From Hyphomonadaceae bacterium (GTDB lineage: Bacteria; Pseudomonadota; Alphaproteobacteria; Caulobacterales; Aquidulcibacteraceae): DNA of 64,000 nt. Position numbers and translations under genes: made by a program. The first letter of the stretch is position 1, and each line of letters begins with the position of its first letter. Positions 45,973-55,731 of the stretch are shown piece by piece. Below the pieces are notes generated by a model that was not told the DNA's origin, made no database searches, and saw only the letters and a program-made list of their open reading frames with translations. Where the stretch lies: assembly GCA_016791385.1 (NCBI GenBank), contig JAEUMR010000055.1, positions 1 to 64,000 of the forward strand. The letters run 5' to 3'.

Positions 45973-48105
45973 ATGGTTTCTCCTAGCCATGTGCTCGCCA
46001 CTATGTTCGCGCTCCAGCGCGACCGCTGGCTGCTCTGGCTCGCCCCGGCTCTGATCCTGGGGGCCGCAGCCTGGCTCCTGGCCCCACAGGACCCGCCCTG
46101 GTGGGCCGGAAGCGTGCTGACTGGCGCGGGGATCGCCATCTGCGTGATCTGCGCCGCCTGGATCAGCCACGAGCCCAGGACTTGGGAGAAAGCGGCGCGG
46201 GCGGTTCTGGTCTCGTTCGGCGCGCTGGCCGTCGCCGCGGGGCTCGGCGCGGTCGCCGCCCAGCTCCGCACGGCCATCGTTGCCCAGCCCGCCTTCATGG
46301 AGACCGGCCAAGCCGTTGTGGTCGAGGGATGGGTGGTTGCGAACGAGCCGAGCCAGGCGGGCCCAAGGTTGCGCCTGCTGACCCGTTCGATCGAAGGGGC
46401 GCAGACGCCACCGCGCTATGTGCGCCTCGCCGTCGCCCAGGCCGGCGTGCTCACGCCCGGGCGCGCCGCCCGCTGCCGCGCCGTGCTCGGCCCGCCCGCA
46501 GGCCCGATGGCGCCCGGCGCCTATGACTTCGCCCGCCGCGCCTTCTTCGAGCGGCTTGGCGCTACCGGGTTTGCCTTTGGCCGCTGCCGTCCGGCCGATT
46601 TCGGCGCGCCCCCTGGTTGGTTCGATCGCCAGCGTCTGGCGCTCGCCGCTGTCCGTTCCGATCTGGCCGCTGCCATCTACGCGGCTGCGCCGACGCGTGG
46701 CGGCGCCATCGCCGCGGCGCTGGTGACTGGCGACCGTTCTTCTGTCGACACCGCGACGAACGATGCGCTGCAGAATTCCGGCCTTGGCCATCTGCTCTCG
46801 GTGTCGGGCATTCACATGGGCGTGGTTGGCGGGCTCGTGTTCGCGGTGCTGCTCTGGTGTTTGTCGCTGATCAGTCCGATCGCGCTGCGTTTCCCAGTGA
46901 AAAAGATCGCCGCCGTCGGCGCGCTGATCGTGCTCGCGGCCTACCTGATCATCTCAGGATCGAGCGTGCCGGCGTTGCGCTCCTTCGTGATGGCGTGCGT
47001 CGCCTTCGGCGCCATCCTGCTCGACCGGCCTGCGATCTCCATGCGCGGGCTCGCGCTCGCGGTGCTGATCGTCGTGCTGATCTTTCCAGAATCGGTGCTC
47101 GAACCGGGCTTCCAGATGTCGTTCGCCGCCACGATGGCGCTGGTGGCGTTGTTCGAAATGCTGAAGCGTGCGCCGCACGAGCCGGCTCTACCGACGCCCG
47201 GCCCGCTCATCGGCGCTCTGCAAGCGATCACGCGCGGCATAGGCGGGGTGTTGCTGATCTCGTTCGTCGCCGGGCTCTCGACCGATCCGTTCGCGATCTA
47301 CCACTTCCAGCGCTTCGCCATTTATGCGCTGCCGGCGAACCTGATCACTGCGCCGATCATGTCGTTCCTGGTGGCCCCGCTTGCCGGGGCGGCGGCGGTG
47401 CTGGCCCCGTTTGGCCTTGCAGATCCGGCATTGCAGCTGATGGCCAGCGCACTCGATCTGGTTGCCGCAATTGGTCAGACCTTCGGCGATCGCCCCGAAG
47501 CGGTGCGCGCCTTGCCGCGACCGCCGGACGCGGCGTTTGCGCTCTGTGTTTTCGCACTGGTGTGGGCATGCCTTTGGCGCGGCGCGCTGCGCTGGATCGG
47601 CGCCGCTTTCTTGGCCGCGAGTGTTTGGCTCTATCTCGCCGCGCCGCAGCCGCTGATCGCGTTCGACAGCGATCTGCGCGCGATCTACGCGCGCGCTGGA
47701 ACGAACTGGGTCGCTTTGGCGAGCGGCAGGAGCACATACGCGCGCGACCGGCTCGGCGCGATGCTCGGGCTTTCACCTCCGGAAATCGAGCGCCTGGCGC
47801 CTCCGGAGCAATGCTCCGACACTCTGTGTGTGCTCGATCAGCGGCGGGGCGTGGCGTTCGCGCGCGATGCGAGCGGCCTTGTGGGCGCTTGCGGGCGGTA
47901 CGGGATCATCATCACGCGTGAAAGCGCGCCAGAGGGTTACGCCACGCGCTGCAACGTGCGCACCCTCATCGACCGCGCGGACCTAGACCGCCTGGGCGGC
48001 GCGATCATCACCGCACAAGCCGGCGAATTGCGCATCGGCCGCGCCGCGCCTGCAAACGTTGAGCGCGCCTGGACGCCGCGCACGACCACGCTTGATCAAG
48101 AATAG
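45973..48105 (+). CDS. comEC: ComEC/Rec2 family DNA transport membrane protein
   Basis: ComEC forms the inner-membrane channel for single-stranded transforming DNA. The 710-residue product has an N-terminal OB-fold region with two leading membrane segments (DUF4131), then the competence domain with [18 protein letters not shown] and [17 protein letters not shown], and about ten hydrophobic segments. The C-terminal soluble part lacks an evident HxHxDH metallo-beta-lactamase motif, as in other alphaproteobacterial ComEC proteins. The ATG at 45973 was chosen; ATG 46003 is possible. The 3' end overlaps lexA by ten bases. Confidence 0.87.
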   Translation: MVSPSHVLATMFALQRDRWLLWLAPALILGAAAWLLAPQDPPWWAGSVLTGAGIAICVICAAWISHEPRTWEKAARAVLVSFGALAVAAGLGAVAAQLRTAIVAQPAFMETGQAVVVEGWVVANEPSQAGPRLRLLTRSIEGAQTPPRYVRLAVAQAGVLTPGRAARCRAVLGPPAGPMAPGAYDFARRAFFERLGATGFAFGRCRPADFGAPPGWFDRQRLALAAVRSDLAAAIYAAAPTRGGAIAAALVTGDRSSVDTATNDALQNSGLGHLLSVSGIHMGVVGGLVFAVLLWCLSLISPIALRFPVKKIAAVGALIVLAAYLIISGSSVPALRSFVMACVAFGAILLDRPAISMRGLALAVLIVVLIFPESVLEPGFQMSFAATMALVALFEMLKRAPHEPALPTPGPLIGALQAITRGIGGVLLISFVAGLSTDPFAIYHFQRFAIYALPANLITAPIMSFLVAPLAGAAAVLAPFGLADPALQLMASALDLVAAIGQTFGDRPEAVRALPRPPDAAFALCVFALVWACLWRGALRWIGAAFLAASVWLYLAAPQPLIAFDSDLRAIYARAGTNWVALASGRSTYARDRLGAMLGLSPPEIERLAPPEQCSDTLCVLDQRRGVAFARDASGLVGACGRYGIIITRESAPEGYATRCNVRTLIDRADLDRLGGAIITAQAGELRIGRAAPANVERAWTPRTTTLDQE

Positions 48106-48767
48106 CGGCGGATCATCGCCACCAGCTTGCCTTGGATGCGCACGCGGTCCGGTCCGAAAATGCGCGTCTCATAGGCCGGGTTGGCCGCTTCCAGGGCGAT
48201 CGAGTTGCCGCGCTTGCGCAGCCGCTTCAGCGTCGCTTCCTCGGCGTCGATCAGCGCGACGACGATGTCGCCGCTGTCAGCAGTGTCGGTGCGTTTGATG
48301 ATCACGACGTCGCCATCAAGGATGCCGGCCTGGATCATCGAGTCGCCTTTGACTTCGAGCGCGAAGTGATCGCCCGAGCCGAGCAAATCCTCCGGCGCCG
48401 AGACGCGTCCTACTTCGTGCTGCAACGCCTCGATCGGCACGCCGGCGGCGATCTGGCCAAGGATCGGGATGCCGCTGCTGCTGCCGCGGGGTTCGCCGAC
48501 GACGGACGGGCGGAATGCGCCGCGGCCCTTGGGCGGCGCGGCTGGGGCAGCGGAATCCGGCAGCTTCAGCACTTCGAGCGCCCGCGCCCGGTGGGGCAGG
48601 CGGCGCAGGAAGCCGCGCTCCTCAAGCGCCGTGATCAGGCGGTGGATGCCGGACTTGGAGGCGAGATCCAGCGCCTCCTTCATCTCGTCGAAGGACGGCG
48701 AAACACCCGTCTCCTTGATCCGCTCATGGATGTAGAGAAGCAGTTCTTTTTGTTTCGCTGTCAGCAT
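48096..48767 (-). CDS. lexA: SOS repressor LexA
   Basis: LexA represses SOS genes and cleaves itself when RecA is activated by DNA damage. The 223-residue product has the winged-helix N-terminal domain ([36 protein letters not shown]), a longer linker than in E. coli, the Ala108-Gly109 cleavage site in [11 protein letters not shown], Ser143 in GDSMIQAGI and Lys181 in EEATLKRL as the catalytic dyad. It is autoregulated through the operator at 48798-48812. Confidence 0.96.
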   Translation of the reverse strand: MLTAKQKELLLYIHERIKETGVSPSFDEMKEALDLASKSGIHRLITALEERGFLRRLPHRARALEVLKLPDSAAPAAPPKGRGAFRPSVVGEPRGSSSGIPILGQIAAGVPIEALQHEVGRVSAPEDLLGSGDHFALEVKGDSMIQAGILDGDVVIIKRTDTADSGDIVVALIDAEEATLKRLRKRGNSIALEAANPAYETRIFGPDRVRIQGKLVAMIRRYS

Positions 48768-48797
48768 GACCTGAGACCAAATGGTGAACGACGTCGC

Positions 48798-48812
48798 GTT
48801 CTATATCCGTTC
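48798..48812. promoter_or_regulatory. LexA operator (alphaproteobacterial SOS box)
   Basis: GTTC TATATCC GTTC, an exact match to the GTTC-N7-GTTC direct repeat bound by alphaproteobacterial LexA. It lies about 31 bases upstream of the lexA start and straddles the predicted -10 hexamer, the arrangement expected for negative autoregulation. Confidence 0.88.
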
Positions 48813-48827
48813 CCAGATCAACGTCAA
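48800..48827 (-). promoter_or_regulatory. Predicted lexA promoter
   Basis: Read on the minus strand: TTGACG (48827-48822), a 16-base spacer and TATAGA (48805-48800). The LexA operator covers the -10 element, so repressor binding should block polymerase directly. Confidence 0.75.
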
Positions 48828-48838
48828 GTCTAGTTGGG

Positions 48839-49621
48839 TTAACGGGCCAGTAGTGCTCGGGTCGCCGCCGTCACATCTTCTTGCCGCATCAAACTCTCAC
48901 CGACGAGGAACGCCCGCGCCCCCGCCGCTTCAAGCCGGGCGATGTCAGCGGGGGTGAAGATGCCGGATTCGGCGACCAGCAGGCGGCCCGCGGGGAGCAA
49001 CCGCGCCAGTCGCTCGGTCGTGCCGAGGTCAGTCTCGAACGTGGCAAGCGAGCGGTTATTCACTCCGATCAGGGGCGCATCAAGTTTGAGCGCGCGTTCA
49101 AGTTCTTCCTGGTCATGCACTTCGACCAGCGCATCCATGCCAGACGTGGCGGCGGCCTGAGCCAGATCAAGGGCAAGCGGGTCATCGACCGCCGCCATGA
49201 TGATCAGGATGGCGTCGGCCCCGATCGCGCGGCTCTCGGTGATCTGCCAAGGATCGACCATGAAATCCTTGCGCAGCACGGGCAAGTCGCACGCCGATCG
49301 CGCGGCGATCAGATAGTCTTCGTGTCCTTGAAAGCTTGGCGCATCGGTGAGCACGGAAAGACACGCCGCTCCGCCCTCGCTGTACGCGCGCGCCAAAGCC
49401 GGGGGATCGAAGTCCGGTCTGATCAGCCCTTTGGAGGGGCTTGCCTTCTTGATCTCTGCGATCAGCGCAGGGCGCGCGCGTTGCGCGGTGAGCGCGCGAT
49501 GGAAGCCCCGGGGCGGCGTTTGTTGTGCGGCGCGCTCACGCAGCGCAGCGAGCGAGGCCGCGCTCTTTCGCGCCGCCACTTCCTCACGCTTGTAGGCGAT
49601 GATGTGGTCAAGCACGCTCAT
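48839..49621 (-). CDS. trpC: Indole-3-glycerol phosphate synthase
   Basis: TrpC makes indole-3-glycerol phosphate in tryptophan synthesis. The 260-residue (beta/alpha)8 enzyme shows [19 protein letters not shown], the [12 protein letters not shown] active-site lysine region, [14 protein letters not shown] and [14 protein letters not shown]. It is monofunctional. Its start overlaps the trpD stop by four bases; the order trpG-trpD-trpC is coupled throughout. The stop is 71 bases from the lexA start. Confidence 0.96.
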   Translation of the reverse strand: MSVLDHIIAYKREEVAARKSAASLAALRERAAQQTPPRGFHRALTAQRARPALIAEIKKASPSKGLIRPDFDPPALARAYSEGGAACLSVLTDAPSFQGHEDYLIAARSACDLPVLRKDFMVDPWQITESRAIGADAILIIMAAVDDPLALDLAQAAATSGMDALVEVHDQEELERALKLDAPLIGVNNRSLATFETDLGTTERLARLLPAGRLLVAESGIFTPADIARLEAAGARAFLVGESLMRQEDVTAATRALLAR

Positions 49622-50625
49622 GCGGCGCTCCGGGTTACGTCGATCAGGCGCTCCAGCGCTTGGCGCGCCGCGCCGCTATCGATCGAGTCTGCAGCAAGGG
49701 CGTGGCCTTCCTCAATCGAGGAAACACGCCCAGCCACGAACAAGGCCGCGGCTGCGTTGATCAGCACCGCGGCGCGATGACCAGGGCGTCCTTGGCCGGC
49801 GAGCAGCGCCTGCATTTCTTCGGCGTTTTCCCCCGCCGTGCCGCCCCGCAGATCGGGATGCATCTCTCCCTGCATGCTCGCGCGCTGCATTGTGATCGCA
49901 CCATGGTCGAGCATCGCGACGTCATTGGCCTCTTTGCCCGCGGCGGAGAGTTCATCGAGCCCGCCCGCGCCATGCACGACAAACGCGCGTTCGCAGCCGA
50001 GCGCTTGCAGCGCGCGCGCGACCGGTTCGGCGAAATCGGCGCTGAATACGCCGACAAGCTGGCGCTTCACGCCGGCGGGGTTGGACAGCGGCCCAAGCAG
50101 ATTGAAGAGCGTGCGCTTGCCGAGTTCTCGCCGCGCCAGCGCCACGTGGCGCATGGCCGGGTGGTGGTTCTGGGCAAAAAGGAACGCCACGCCCGCCTCA
50201 CGCAGGCTGCGCTCCAGCGTTGCGATATCGCCCGTCAGCTTCACGCCAAGCGCTTCGAGCACGTCCGCTGCGCCGGATTTCGAACTCATCGCCCGATTGC
50301 CGTGCTTGGCGACGACAACACCGCTTCCAGCCGCCACGAAAGCGACGGCGGTGGAGATGTTGAGGCTGTGCGCGCCATCGCCGCCGGTGCCGCAGACGTC
50401 GATAGCCCCGTCCGGCGCCTGCACGGGCAGCATGCGAGCGCGCAAGCTGCGCGCGCCGCCCGCGATCCAGAGCGGATCATGCATGTGCGGGATGGTGAGC
50501 GTCAGGAAGCGCTTGATTTCCTCGTGTGCGGCCAGCCCCTCCATGATTTCGGAAAAGGCTGCGTCGATCTCGGGAGGCGAAAGCGCGCCGTGCTCAAGCT
50601 TGGCGTTGAGATCGGCGAGGCTCAT
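49618..50625 (-). CDS. trpD: Anthranilate phosphoribosyltransferase
   Basis: TrpD transfers phosphoribosyl to anthranilate. The 335-residue product has the PRPP-binding motif [16 protein letters not shown], the [21 protein letters not shown] segment and the [20 protein letters not shown] region. The start at 50625 overlaps the trpG stop by four bases; the frame is open further upstream but that extension reads through trpG and has no family similarity. Confidence 0.95.
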   Translation of the reverse strand: MSLADLNAKLEHGALSPPEIDAAFSEIMEGLAAHEEIKRFLTLTIPHMHDPLWIAGGARSLRARMLPVQAPDGAIDVCGTGGDGAHSLNISTAVAFVAAGSGVVVAKHGNRAMSSKSGAADVLEALGVKLTGDIATLERSLREAGVAFLFAQNHHPAMRHVALARRELGKRTLFNLLGPLSNPAGVKRQLVGVFSADFAEPVARALQALGCERAFVVHGAGGLDELSAAGKEANDVAMLDHGAITMQRASMQGEMHPDLRGGTAGENAEEMQALLAGQGRPGHRAAVLINAAAALFVAGRVSSIEEGHALAADSIDSGAARQALERLIDVTRSAA

Positions 50626-51197
50626 CGCAGCTTTGCCGCGCTGAGGAAGTTGGCGATGATCGCATGCCCATGCTCGGAGGCGATCGACTCGGGGTGGAAT
50701 TGCACGCCAAAGATGGGCCGCGTCTTGTGCGACATGCCCATCACTTCGCCGTCGGCGGTTTCTGCATCGATGCTCAGGCACGCCGGGAACGTCTCGCGCT
50801 TCACCGCCAACGAGTGATAGCGCGTGGCGTTGAACGGGGAGGGCAGACCGCGGAACAACCCAGTGCCGCGATGGGTCACTGGCGAGACCTTGCCGTGCAT
50901 GATCTGGCGCGCCTGCACCACGTCGCCGCCGAACGCTTGCCCCATCGCCTGGTGGCCGAGGCATACGCCGAAGATCGGCAAATCCTCCGGCGCCTTGGCC
51001 AGGAATTCGAGGCAGATGCCGGCTTCGTTCGGCGTGCACGGCCCGGGCGAAAGGATCACCGCCGCGGGCTTCTTCGCCAGCGCTTCTTCGACCGTCAGCG
51101 CATCATTGCGATGCACCTCGGCCGGCACGCCGAAGTCTTCCACGTAATGGACGAGGTTGTAGACGAAACTGTCGTAATTATCGATGACGAGGATCAT
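50622..51197 (-). CDS. trpG: Anthranilate synthase glutamine amidotransferase component
   Basis: TrpG supplies ammonia from glutamine to TrpE. The 191-residue type 1 amidotransferase has the nucleophile Cys79 in FGVCLGHQAMGQ and the His/Glu pair in GVQFHPESIAS; ILSPGPCTPNEAG is the anthranilate-type oxyanion segment. It is separate from trpE, with 138 bases between them containing a hairpin. This class can also serve as PabA. Confidence 0.93.
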   Translation of the reverse strand: MILVIDNYDSFVYNLVHYVEDFGVPAEVHRNDALTVEEALAKKPAAVILSPGPCTPNEAGICLEFLAKAPEDLPIFGVCLGHQAMGQAFGGDVVQARQIMHGKVSPVTHRGTGLFRGLPSPFNATRYHSLAVKRETFPACLSIDAETADGEVMGMSHKTRPIFGVQFHPESIASEHGHAIIANFLSAAKLR

Positions 51198-51221
51198 GGC
51201 TGCGCTCCCGGCGCATGAGGA

Positions 51222-51251
51222 CGAACGAAGGGCTTCAGGTGCTTTCGTTCG
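51222..51251. promoter_or_regulatory. Inverted repeat between trpG and trpE
   Basis: CGAACGAA (51222-51229) pairs with TTCGTTCG (51244-51251) over a 14-base loop. It lies in the 138-base gap upstream of trpG and downstream of trpE, 25 bases before the trpG start. It could be a protein-binding palindrome or an attenuator element; no T-run and no Trp-rich leader peptide were seen. Confidence 0.4.
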
Positions 51252-51335
51252 CGCGCCATCGCGGAGCAGGGGAGTGCCAGTGCATCATCGTGGCCGGACC
51301 TTAGCGGAATTTTTGCGGCTGCAAACAGGCTTCGC

Positions 51336-52874
51336 TCAGACGTAACGCCACGCCTCGGCCGCAGCCCGGAACAGGGCGCGCGACTTGTCGAGCGTCTCCT
51401 GCAACTCGGCCTGGGGGTCGCTATCGAGCACCACGCCGCCGCCGGCTTGGACGCTGAGCGTGCCGTCTTTCACGATGCCGGTGCGCAAAGCGATGCAGGT
51501 GTCCATGTCGCCCCCGGCGCCGAAATAGCCGACGCCGCCGGCATAGACGCCGCGCTTGTGCTTCTCGACTTCGTTGATCACCTCCATCGCCCGCACCTTC
51601 GGCGCGCCGGTGACGGTGCCGTGCGGAAAACCAGCCAACAGCGCGTCAAGCGCGGTCAGACCCGGGCTCAACTCGCCCTCAACGTTGGAGACGATGTGCA
51701 TGACGTGACTGTAGCGCTCGATCGTGAACGCCTCCGTCACCCGCACATGCGCCGAACCGGCGCCCGCTGTCGCCGCATTGTGGCCTTTCGGTGCGCCGCG
51801 GATGGCGACCCGTCCGAGATCGTTACGGGCGAGATCGACGAGCATCAAGTGCTCGGCGCGTTCCTTGGGATCGGCGAGCAAATCCTGCTCGAGCGCCTGG
51901 TCTTCAGCCGGGTCGGCGCCGCGGCGGCGCGTGCCGGCGATCGGCCGGATCGTCACCTTGTCGCCGCGCAGGCGCACCAGGATTTCCGGGCTTGAGCCGA
52001 CCAGCGAGAAGCCGGCGAAGTTCAGATAGTAGAGGAACGGCGAAGGATTGAGCCGCCGCAGCGCACGATAGAGCGCGAACGCCGGCAGCGGGAAGGGCGA
52101 CGAGAAGCGTTGGCTCGGCACCACCTGAAACACATCGCCCGCACGCGCATAGGTTTTGCACGTCTCCACCAGCGCGCGGTATTCCGCCGGCGTCGTGTTC
52201 GAGACGGGCGCTGGCACCTCCACCGGCTCTGGTGCGCGATGCGGTGGCAGCGCTGCATCGAGCGCCTTCACCAGCGCCTCTAGGCGCGCCTGCGCCGCCG
52301 CGTACGCATCGGCAGCTGAGACGCCCTCGGCGCGCCGCGCTGGCGTGATCAGCGTAATTTCGCTGGTGACGTTATCGAACACCGCGACGATGGTCGGCCG
52401 CACCAGCAGCGCCTCGGGCGTGCTGAGCGGATCGGCTTCTTTCTCAGGCAAGCGCTCAATGTAGCGCACCATGTCGTAGCCGAGATAGCCGAACAAGCCC
52501 GCCGCCATTGGCGGCAAGCCCGCGGGCAGCTTCAGCGCTGAGACATTGATCAGCGCGCGCAAACTCTGCAGCGGGGGCTGCGCCTCATCTTTGAAGTCGG
52601 CATCGGCGAAGCCGCCGCTGCTTGTCTGCGCCCGGCCGTTTTTTACGCGCCAAACCAGATCTGGCGCTACTCCGATGATCGAAAAGCGGCCGCGGAAATC
52701 GCCGCCCTGTACGCTCTCGAGCAAGAATACGCCCGGAGTGTCAGCGCCGATCTTCAGCAGCGCCGCGACCGGCGTCTCCAGATCGCTGATGCGCTTTGTC
52801 CAGACGAGGCCGCCACCGCTCTCATAAGCGGCGGCAAACGCCTCGGGCGATGGCTCGATCGCCGTCGGCGTCAT
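51336..52874 (-). CDS. trpE: Anthranilate synthase component I
   Basis: TrpE converts chorismate to anthranilate with ammonia from TrpG. The 512-residue product has the N-terminal tryptophan feedback site (LLES at residues 51-54) and the chorismate-binding C-terminal half, including FYYLNF-type core segments, IAGTRRRGADPAEDQALEQ, ELSPGLTALDALLAGFPHGT and GAPKVRAMEVI. It is not fused to TrpG. Its start overlaps the stop of ppiD by four bases, so trpE is expressed from the ppiD transcript. Confidence 0.95.
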   Translation of the reverse strand: MTPTAIEPSPEAFAAAYESGGGLVWTKRISDLETPVAALLKIGADTPGVFLLESVQGGDFRGRFSIIGVAPDLVWRVKNGRAQTSSGGFADADFKDEAQPPLQSLRALINVSALKLPAGLPPMAAGLFGYLGYDMVRYIERLPEKEADPLSTPEALLVRPTIVAVFDNVTSEITLITPARRAEGVSAADAYAAAQARLEALVKALDAALPPHRAPEPVEVPAPVSNTTPAEYRALVETCKTYARAGDVFQVVPSQRFSSPFPLPAFALYRALRRLNPSPFLYYLNFAGFSLVGSSPEILVRLRGDKVTIRPIAGTRRRGADPAEDQALEQDLLADPKERAEHLMLVDLARNDLGRVAIRGAPKGHNAATAGAGSAHVRVTEAFTIERYSHVMHIVSNVEGELSPGLTALDALLAGFPHGTVTGAPKVRAMEVINEVEKHKRGVYAGGVGYFGAGGDMDTCIALRTGIVKDGTLSVQAGGGVVLDSDPQAELQETLDKSRALFRAAAEAWRYV

Positions 52875-54778
52875 TGCTGTTCGTCGTCGGCGTTCTGCGA
52901 GGGATACATGCGGCTCAGCAATTGGTCGTTGCGGCGTACCTGCGCTGCTTCGACCACCTGCGCCTGCAGCGCTTCGCCGAAAGAATTGCTGATCGATTGC
53001 TGCAGCTGCGCGCGCGCCGCTTCAACGACCTGAGGCGCCGCGGCGGGGTCAGGGCGATTGATGTGCTCAACCACCGCCGCGAGAACAGCCTCGCCATCGA
53101 CTCGCAGATCGGTGACGACCGCACCTTCCGCGCCGTTGAAGATCTGAGCGCCAAGGCCGCGCGATGGAATTTGTCCCGCCATCTGCCGATTGATCGCCTG
53201 CGAGCTGATGCGGATCTGGAAGCCCGCCGCGCGCGCGGCTTGCGCGAACGGCGTGCCGCCACGAACGGCTTCGGCGAGATGAGCGCCGGCTTCGCGCAGC
53301 CGGTTGGCGCGCTCGCGCCCGATCCAGGCCGTTTGCAGGTCAGCGCGAACCTCCGCGAACGGACGGGTTGATTCAGGGATGATGCGGTCGACGGTCACAA
53401 GCACGTCCGCATCGCCCACCGGCATGAAGTCGCTGGCTTCGCCTTCCGGCGTCTGGAAGGCGGTGCGCAGCAATTCAGCCTGATCAGCAAGCGCGGCGAC
53501 GGGTGCGCCGCTGCGGTCTTGGCCTTGCGCCGTTGTGGCGGGGACCGTCACCACCGCCAGTCCGTTTTGCCGCGCTGCGTCAGCGATCGCCGTGCCTGCG
53601 GCGCGGGCGTCTTCGAAGGCGCCTATTGCCGTGTTGAGCAGGTCGGACGCTTCTTCCTGGGCGATTGCGGCGCGCAATTCAGCGCGTTGCGCCTCGAAGC
53701 TCGGCTCCACTGCCGGCGTTAGCGCAGTGACTTGGATCACCACCCACGGCGAGAGTTCGCCCTGCACCACGCGTGGGGCGCTGCGCGGTTGGGTCGTGAA
53801 CACCGCCTCGGCGACGCGCGAATCCGGCACGTCCGTGCGGGCTTGGTTTTCCCCGCGCGTGGCTTGCACGCCCAGCGCGGACGCAATCGCTTCCGGCGTT
53901 TCCCCGCGCGCCAAGCGGGCGGCGGCGTCATTGGCTTGGGCCTGGTTTTGCGCGGCGATGCGCACATAAGAGCGCTTCTCCGGCTGCGTCAGCGCCGCGC
54001 GGCGCGATTCAAATTCCTGGCGGATGCGTTCGTCCGGCACGTTCACACGGCCCACGAAATCACCGACGCGCGCATAAACGAGCGTCAGCGCGCGGAATTC
54101 AGGCACCCGTAATTGTTCGGCGCTTTCCTGGTAGAAGGTCTGCAGCTGCGCTTCGGTCGGGGCCGCGATCGTGCCGGCGACCGAGGCGGGCGCTTCGGCG
54201 ATCGTCACCGTGCGCGTTTCGCCCTGATAGACGAACGCCAACTCGCCGAAGCTTGATGGCGCGCGGATGCCGGCGACGAGCGTGCCCATCAGCATCTGCG
54301 TGGTCATGTCGCCGCGGATATCGTGCTCGAACTCGCTCTGGCTGTAGCCAAGCGTGGCGAGGAATTGGCGATACGCATCTTGATCGAACGCGCCCGTCAC
54401 CGGGTTCAGAACATTCGGAATTTGGCGGATGCGCTCGGCCACCTGGCGGTCGCTGGCGGCGACGCCGACCTTCTCGGCGTAGGAGTACATCGCGTTGCGG
54501 GCGATCAGCGATTCCAGCAGCCGGCGGTGCAGGCCGGCCTGGATCGCTTCTTCCTGGCTGATGTTATTGCCCTGGTTGCGCTCGCCGCGCAGCGTCAGGT
54601 CGAGTTCGCGCGACAGCATCGCCGGCGTCACCTTCCGCCCGCCCACGTCAGCGAGGTTCTGCGAACCGACGCCGCGGAACACGTCATTGATGCCCCAGAT
54701 CGCGAAAGCGACCACCAAGAGGAACAGGAGCACGTACGCGACGATGCCGCGGGTGAGACTTCGCAATTGTGCCAGCAT
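52871..54778 (-). CDS. ppiD: Membrane-anchored SurA/PpiD-type peptidyl-prolyl isomerase
   Basis: A 635-residue periplasmic folding factor held in the inner membrane by one N-terminal helix (residues 11-29, GIVAYVLLFLLVVAFAIWG). The SurA_N-like chaperone domain follows (LADVGGRKVTPAMLSRELDL). The middle parvulin-type region (about residues 230-360) is degenerate, and a second one with SDFMPVGDADVLVTVDRI lies after residue 420. Start at 54778 places the anchor at the N-terminus. It shares a divergent 88-base region with tpiA and is coupled to trpE downstream. Confidence 0.88.
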   Translation of the reverse strand: MLAQLRSLTRGIVAYVLLFLLVVAFAIWGINDVFRGVGSQNLADVGGRKVTPAMLSRELDLTLRGERNQGNNISQEEAIQAGLHRRLLESLIARNAMYSYAEKVGVAASDRQVAERIRQIPNVLNPVTGAFDQDAYRQFLATLGYSQSEFEHDIRGDMTTQMLMGTLVAGIRAPSSFGELAFVYQGETRTVTIAEAPASVAGTIAAPTEAQLQTFYQESAEQLRVPEFRALTLVYARVGDFVGRVNVPDERIRQEFESRRAALTQPEKRSYVRIAAQNQAQANDAAARLARGETPEAIASALGVQATRGENQARTDVPDSRVAEAVFTTQPRSAPRVVQGELSPWVVIQVTALTPAVEPSFEAQRAELRAAIAQEEASDLLNTAIGAFEDARAAGTAIADAARQNGLAVVTVPATTAQGQDRSGAPVAALADQAELLRTAFQTPEGEASDFMPVGDADVLVTVDRIIPESTRPFAEVRADLQTAWIGRERANRLREAGAHLAEAVRGGTPFAQAARAAGFQIRISSQAINRQMAGQIPSRGLGAQIFNGAEGAVVTDLRVDGEAVLAAVVEHINRPDPAAAPQVVEAARAQLQQSISNSFGEALQAQVVEAAQVRRNDQLLSRMYPSQNADDEQQ

Positions 54779-54866
54779 GTGAAGGTCCGGTAAGGCGTGA
54801 AGGCGCCGGACAATAGAGAGGCCCCACAGGCGGGGCAATTGGGGGCCGGCGCCTAAGGGGAGGCTT

Positions 54867-55625
54867 ATGGCCGCGCTCAGACCGCTGATTGCAGGCAATT
54901 GGAAAATGTATGGCCGCCGCGCGGACCTAGCCGAGATTGACGGCCTGTGGAAACGCGTGGGCGCCTCAGCGCGCGCGCTCGACGTGCTGATTTGCCCGCC
55001 CGCCCCCTACGTCGCTGCCGCCGCCGAGGCCGCGAAGGGCGGGGAGGTCCAGATCGGGGCCCAGGATTGCTGCGCCGTGGCCGAGGACGCCGCCCGTACC
55101 GGGGACGTCAACGCGGCCATGCTGGCCGATGCCGGCGCGCGCTACCTGATCGTCGGCCACTCCGAGCGCCGCTCTTTGCACGGCGAATCCGACGGGCTAG
55201 TGCGCCGTAAGGCCGAAGCGGCATTCGCCGCAGGCCTTATCCCCATCATTTGCGTCGGCGAGACGCAGGCGGAGCGCAATGCTGGCAAATTGGCGGAAAT
55301 CGTCAGCCGGCAGGTGCGCGAGAGCACCCCAGCCGAAGGCGGACCGTTCGTAATCGCCTACGAACCCGTCTGGGCGATCGGCGGCTCGACAACGCCGACC
55401 ATGGCGGAAATCGCCGAGGTGCATGCGCTGATCCGCGAAACCCTGAGCGGGAATTTCGGCGCGCGGGCGAACGAGACGCGGATTCTCTATGGCGGCTCGG
55501 TCAATCCGAAGAACGCAGGTGAAATTTTCGCCGTCGGGGGGGTGGACGGGGCGCTTGTGGGGCGTGCGAGCCTGAAGGCCGCGGATTTTGCGGCCATAAT
55601 TCTGGCTCACCCGGCTGCACGGTAA
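54867..55625 (+). CDS. tpiA: Triosephosphate isomerase
   Basis: TpiA interconverts dihydroxyacetone phosphate and glyceraldehyde-3-phosphate. The 252-residue product has LIAGNWKMYG (Asn11, Lys13), the electrophilic histidine in VGHSERRSLHG, the catalytic glutamate in AYEPVWAIGG and the phosphate loop ILYGGSVNPKN. A GGGGAGG ribosome binding site precedes the ATG. Eno, also glycolytic, lies about 5 kb downstream. Confidence 0.96.
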   Translation: MAALRPLIAGNWKMYGRRADLAEIDGLWKRVGASARALDVLICPPAPYVAAAAEAAKGGEVQIGAQDCCAVAEDAARTGDVNAAMLADAGARYLIVGHSERRSLHGESDGLVRRKAEAAFAAGLIPIICVGETQAERNAGKLAEIVSRQVRESTPAEGGPFVIAYEPVWAIGGSTTPTMAEIAEVHALIRETLSGNFGARANETRILYGGSVNPKNAGEIFAVGGVDGALVGRASLKAADFAAIILAHPAAR

Positions 55626-55731
55626 GATGCAGCCAGACGCACTGGCGTTTATGCTGGGCGTCGGCTATTGAGCGCCCTTTCGCGCGCGCCCGTGTTGGCG
55701 CGGGCGGACGGCTTGGGAGACGGCAGGACAC

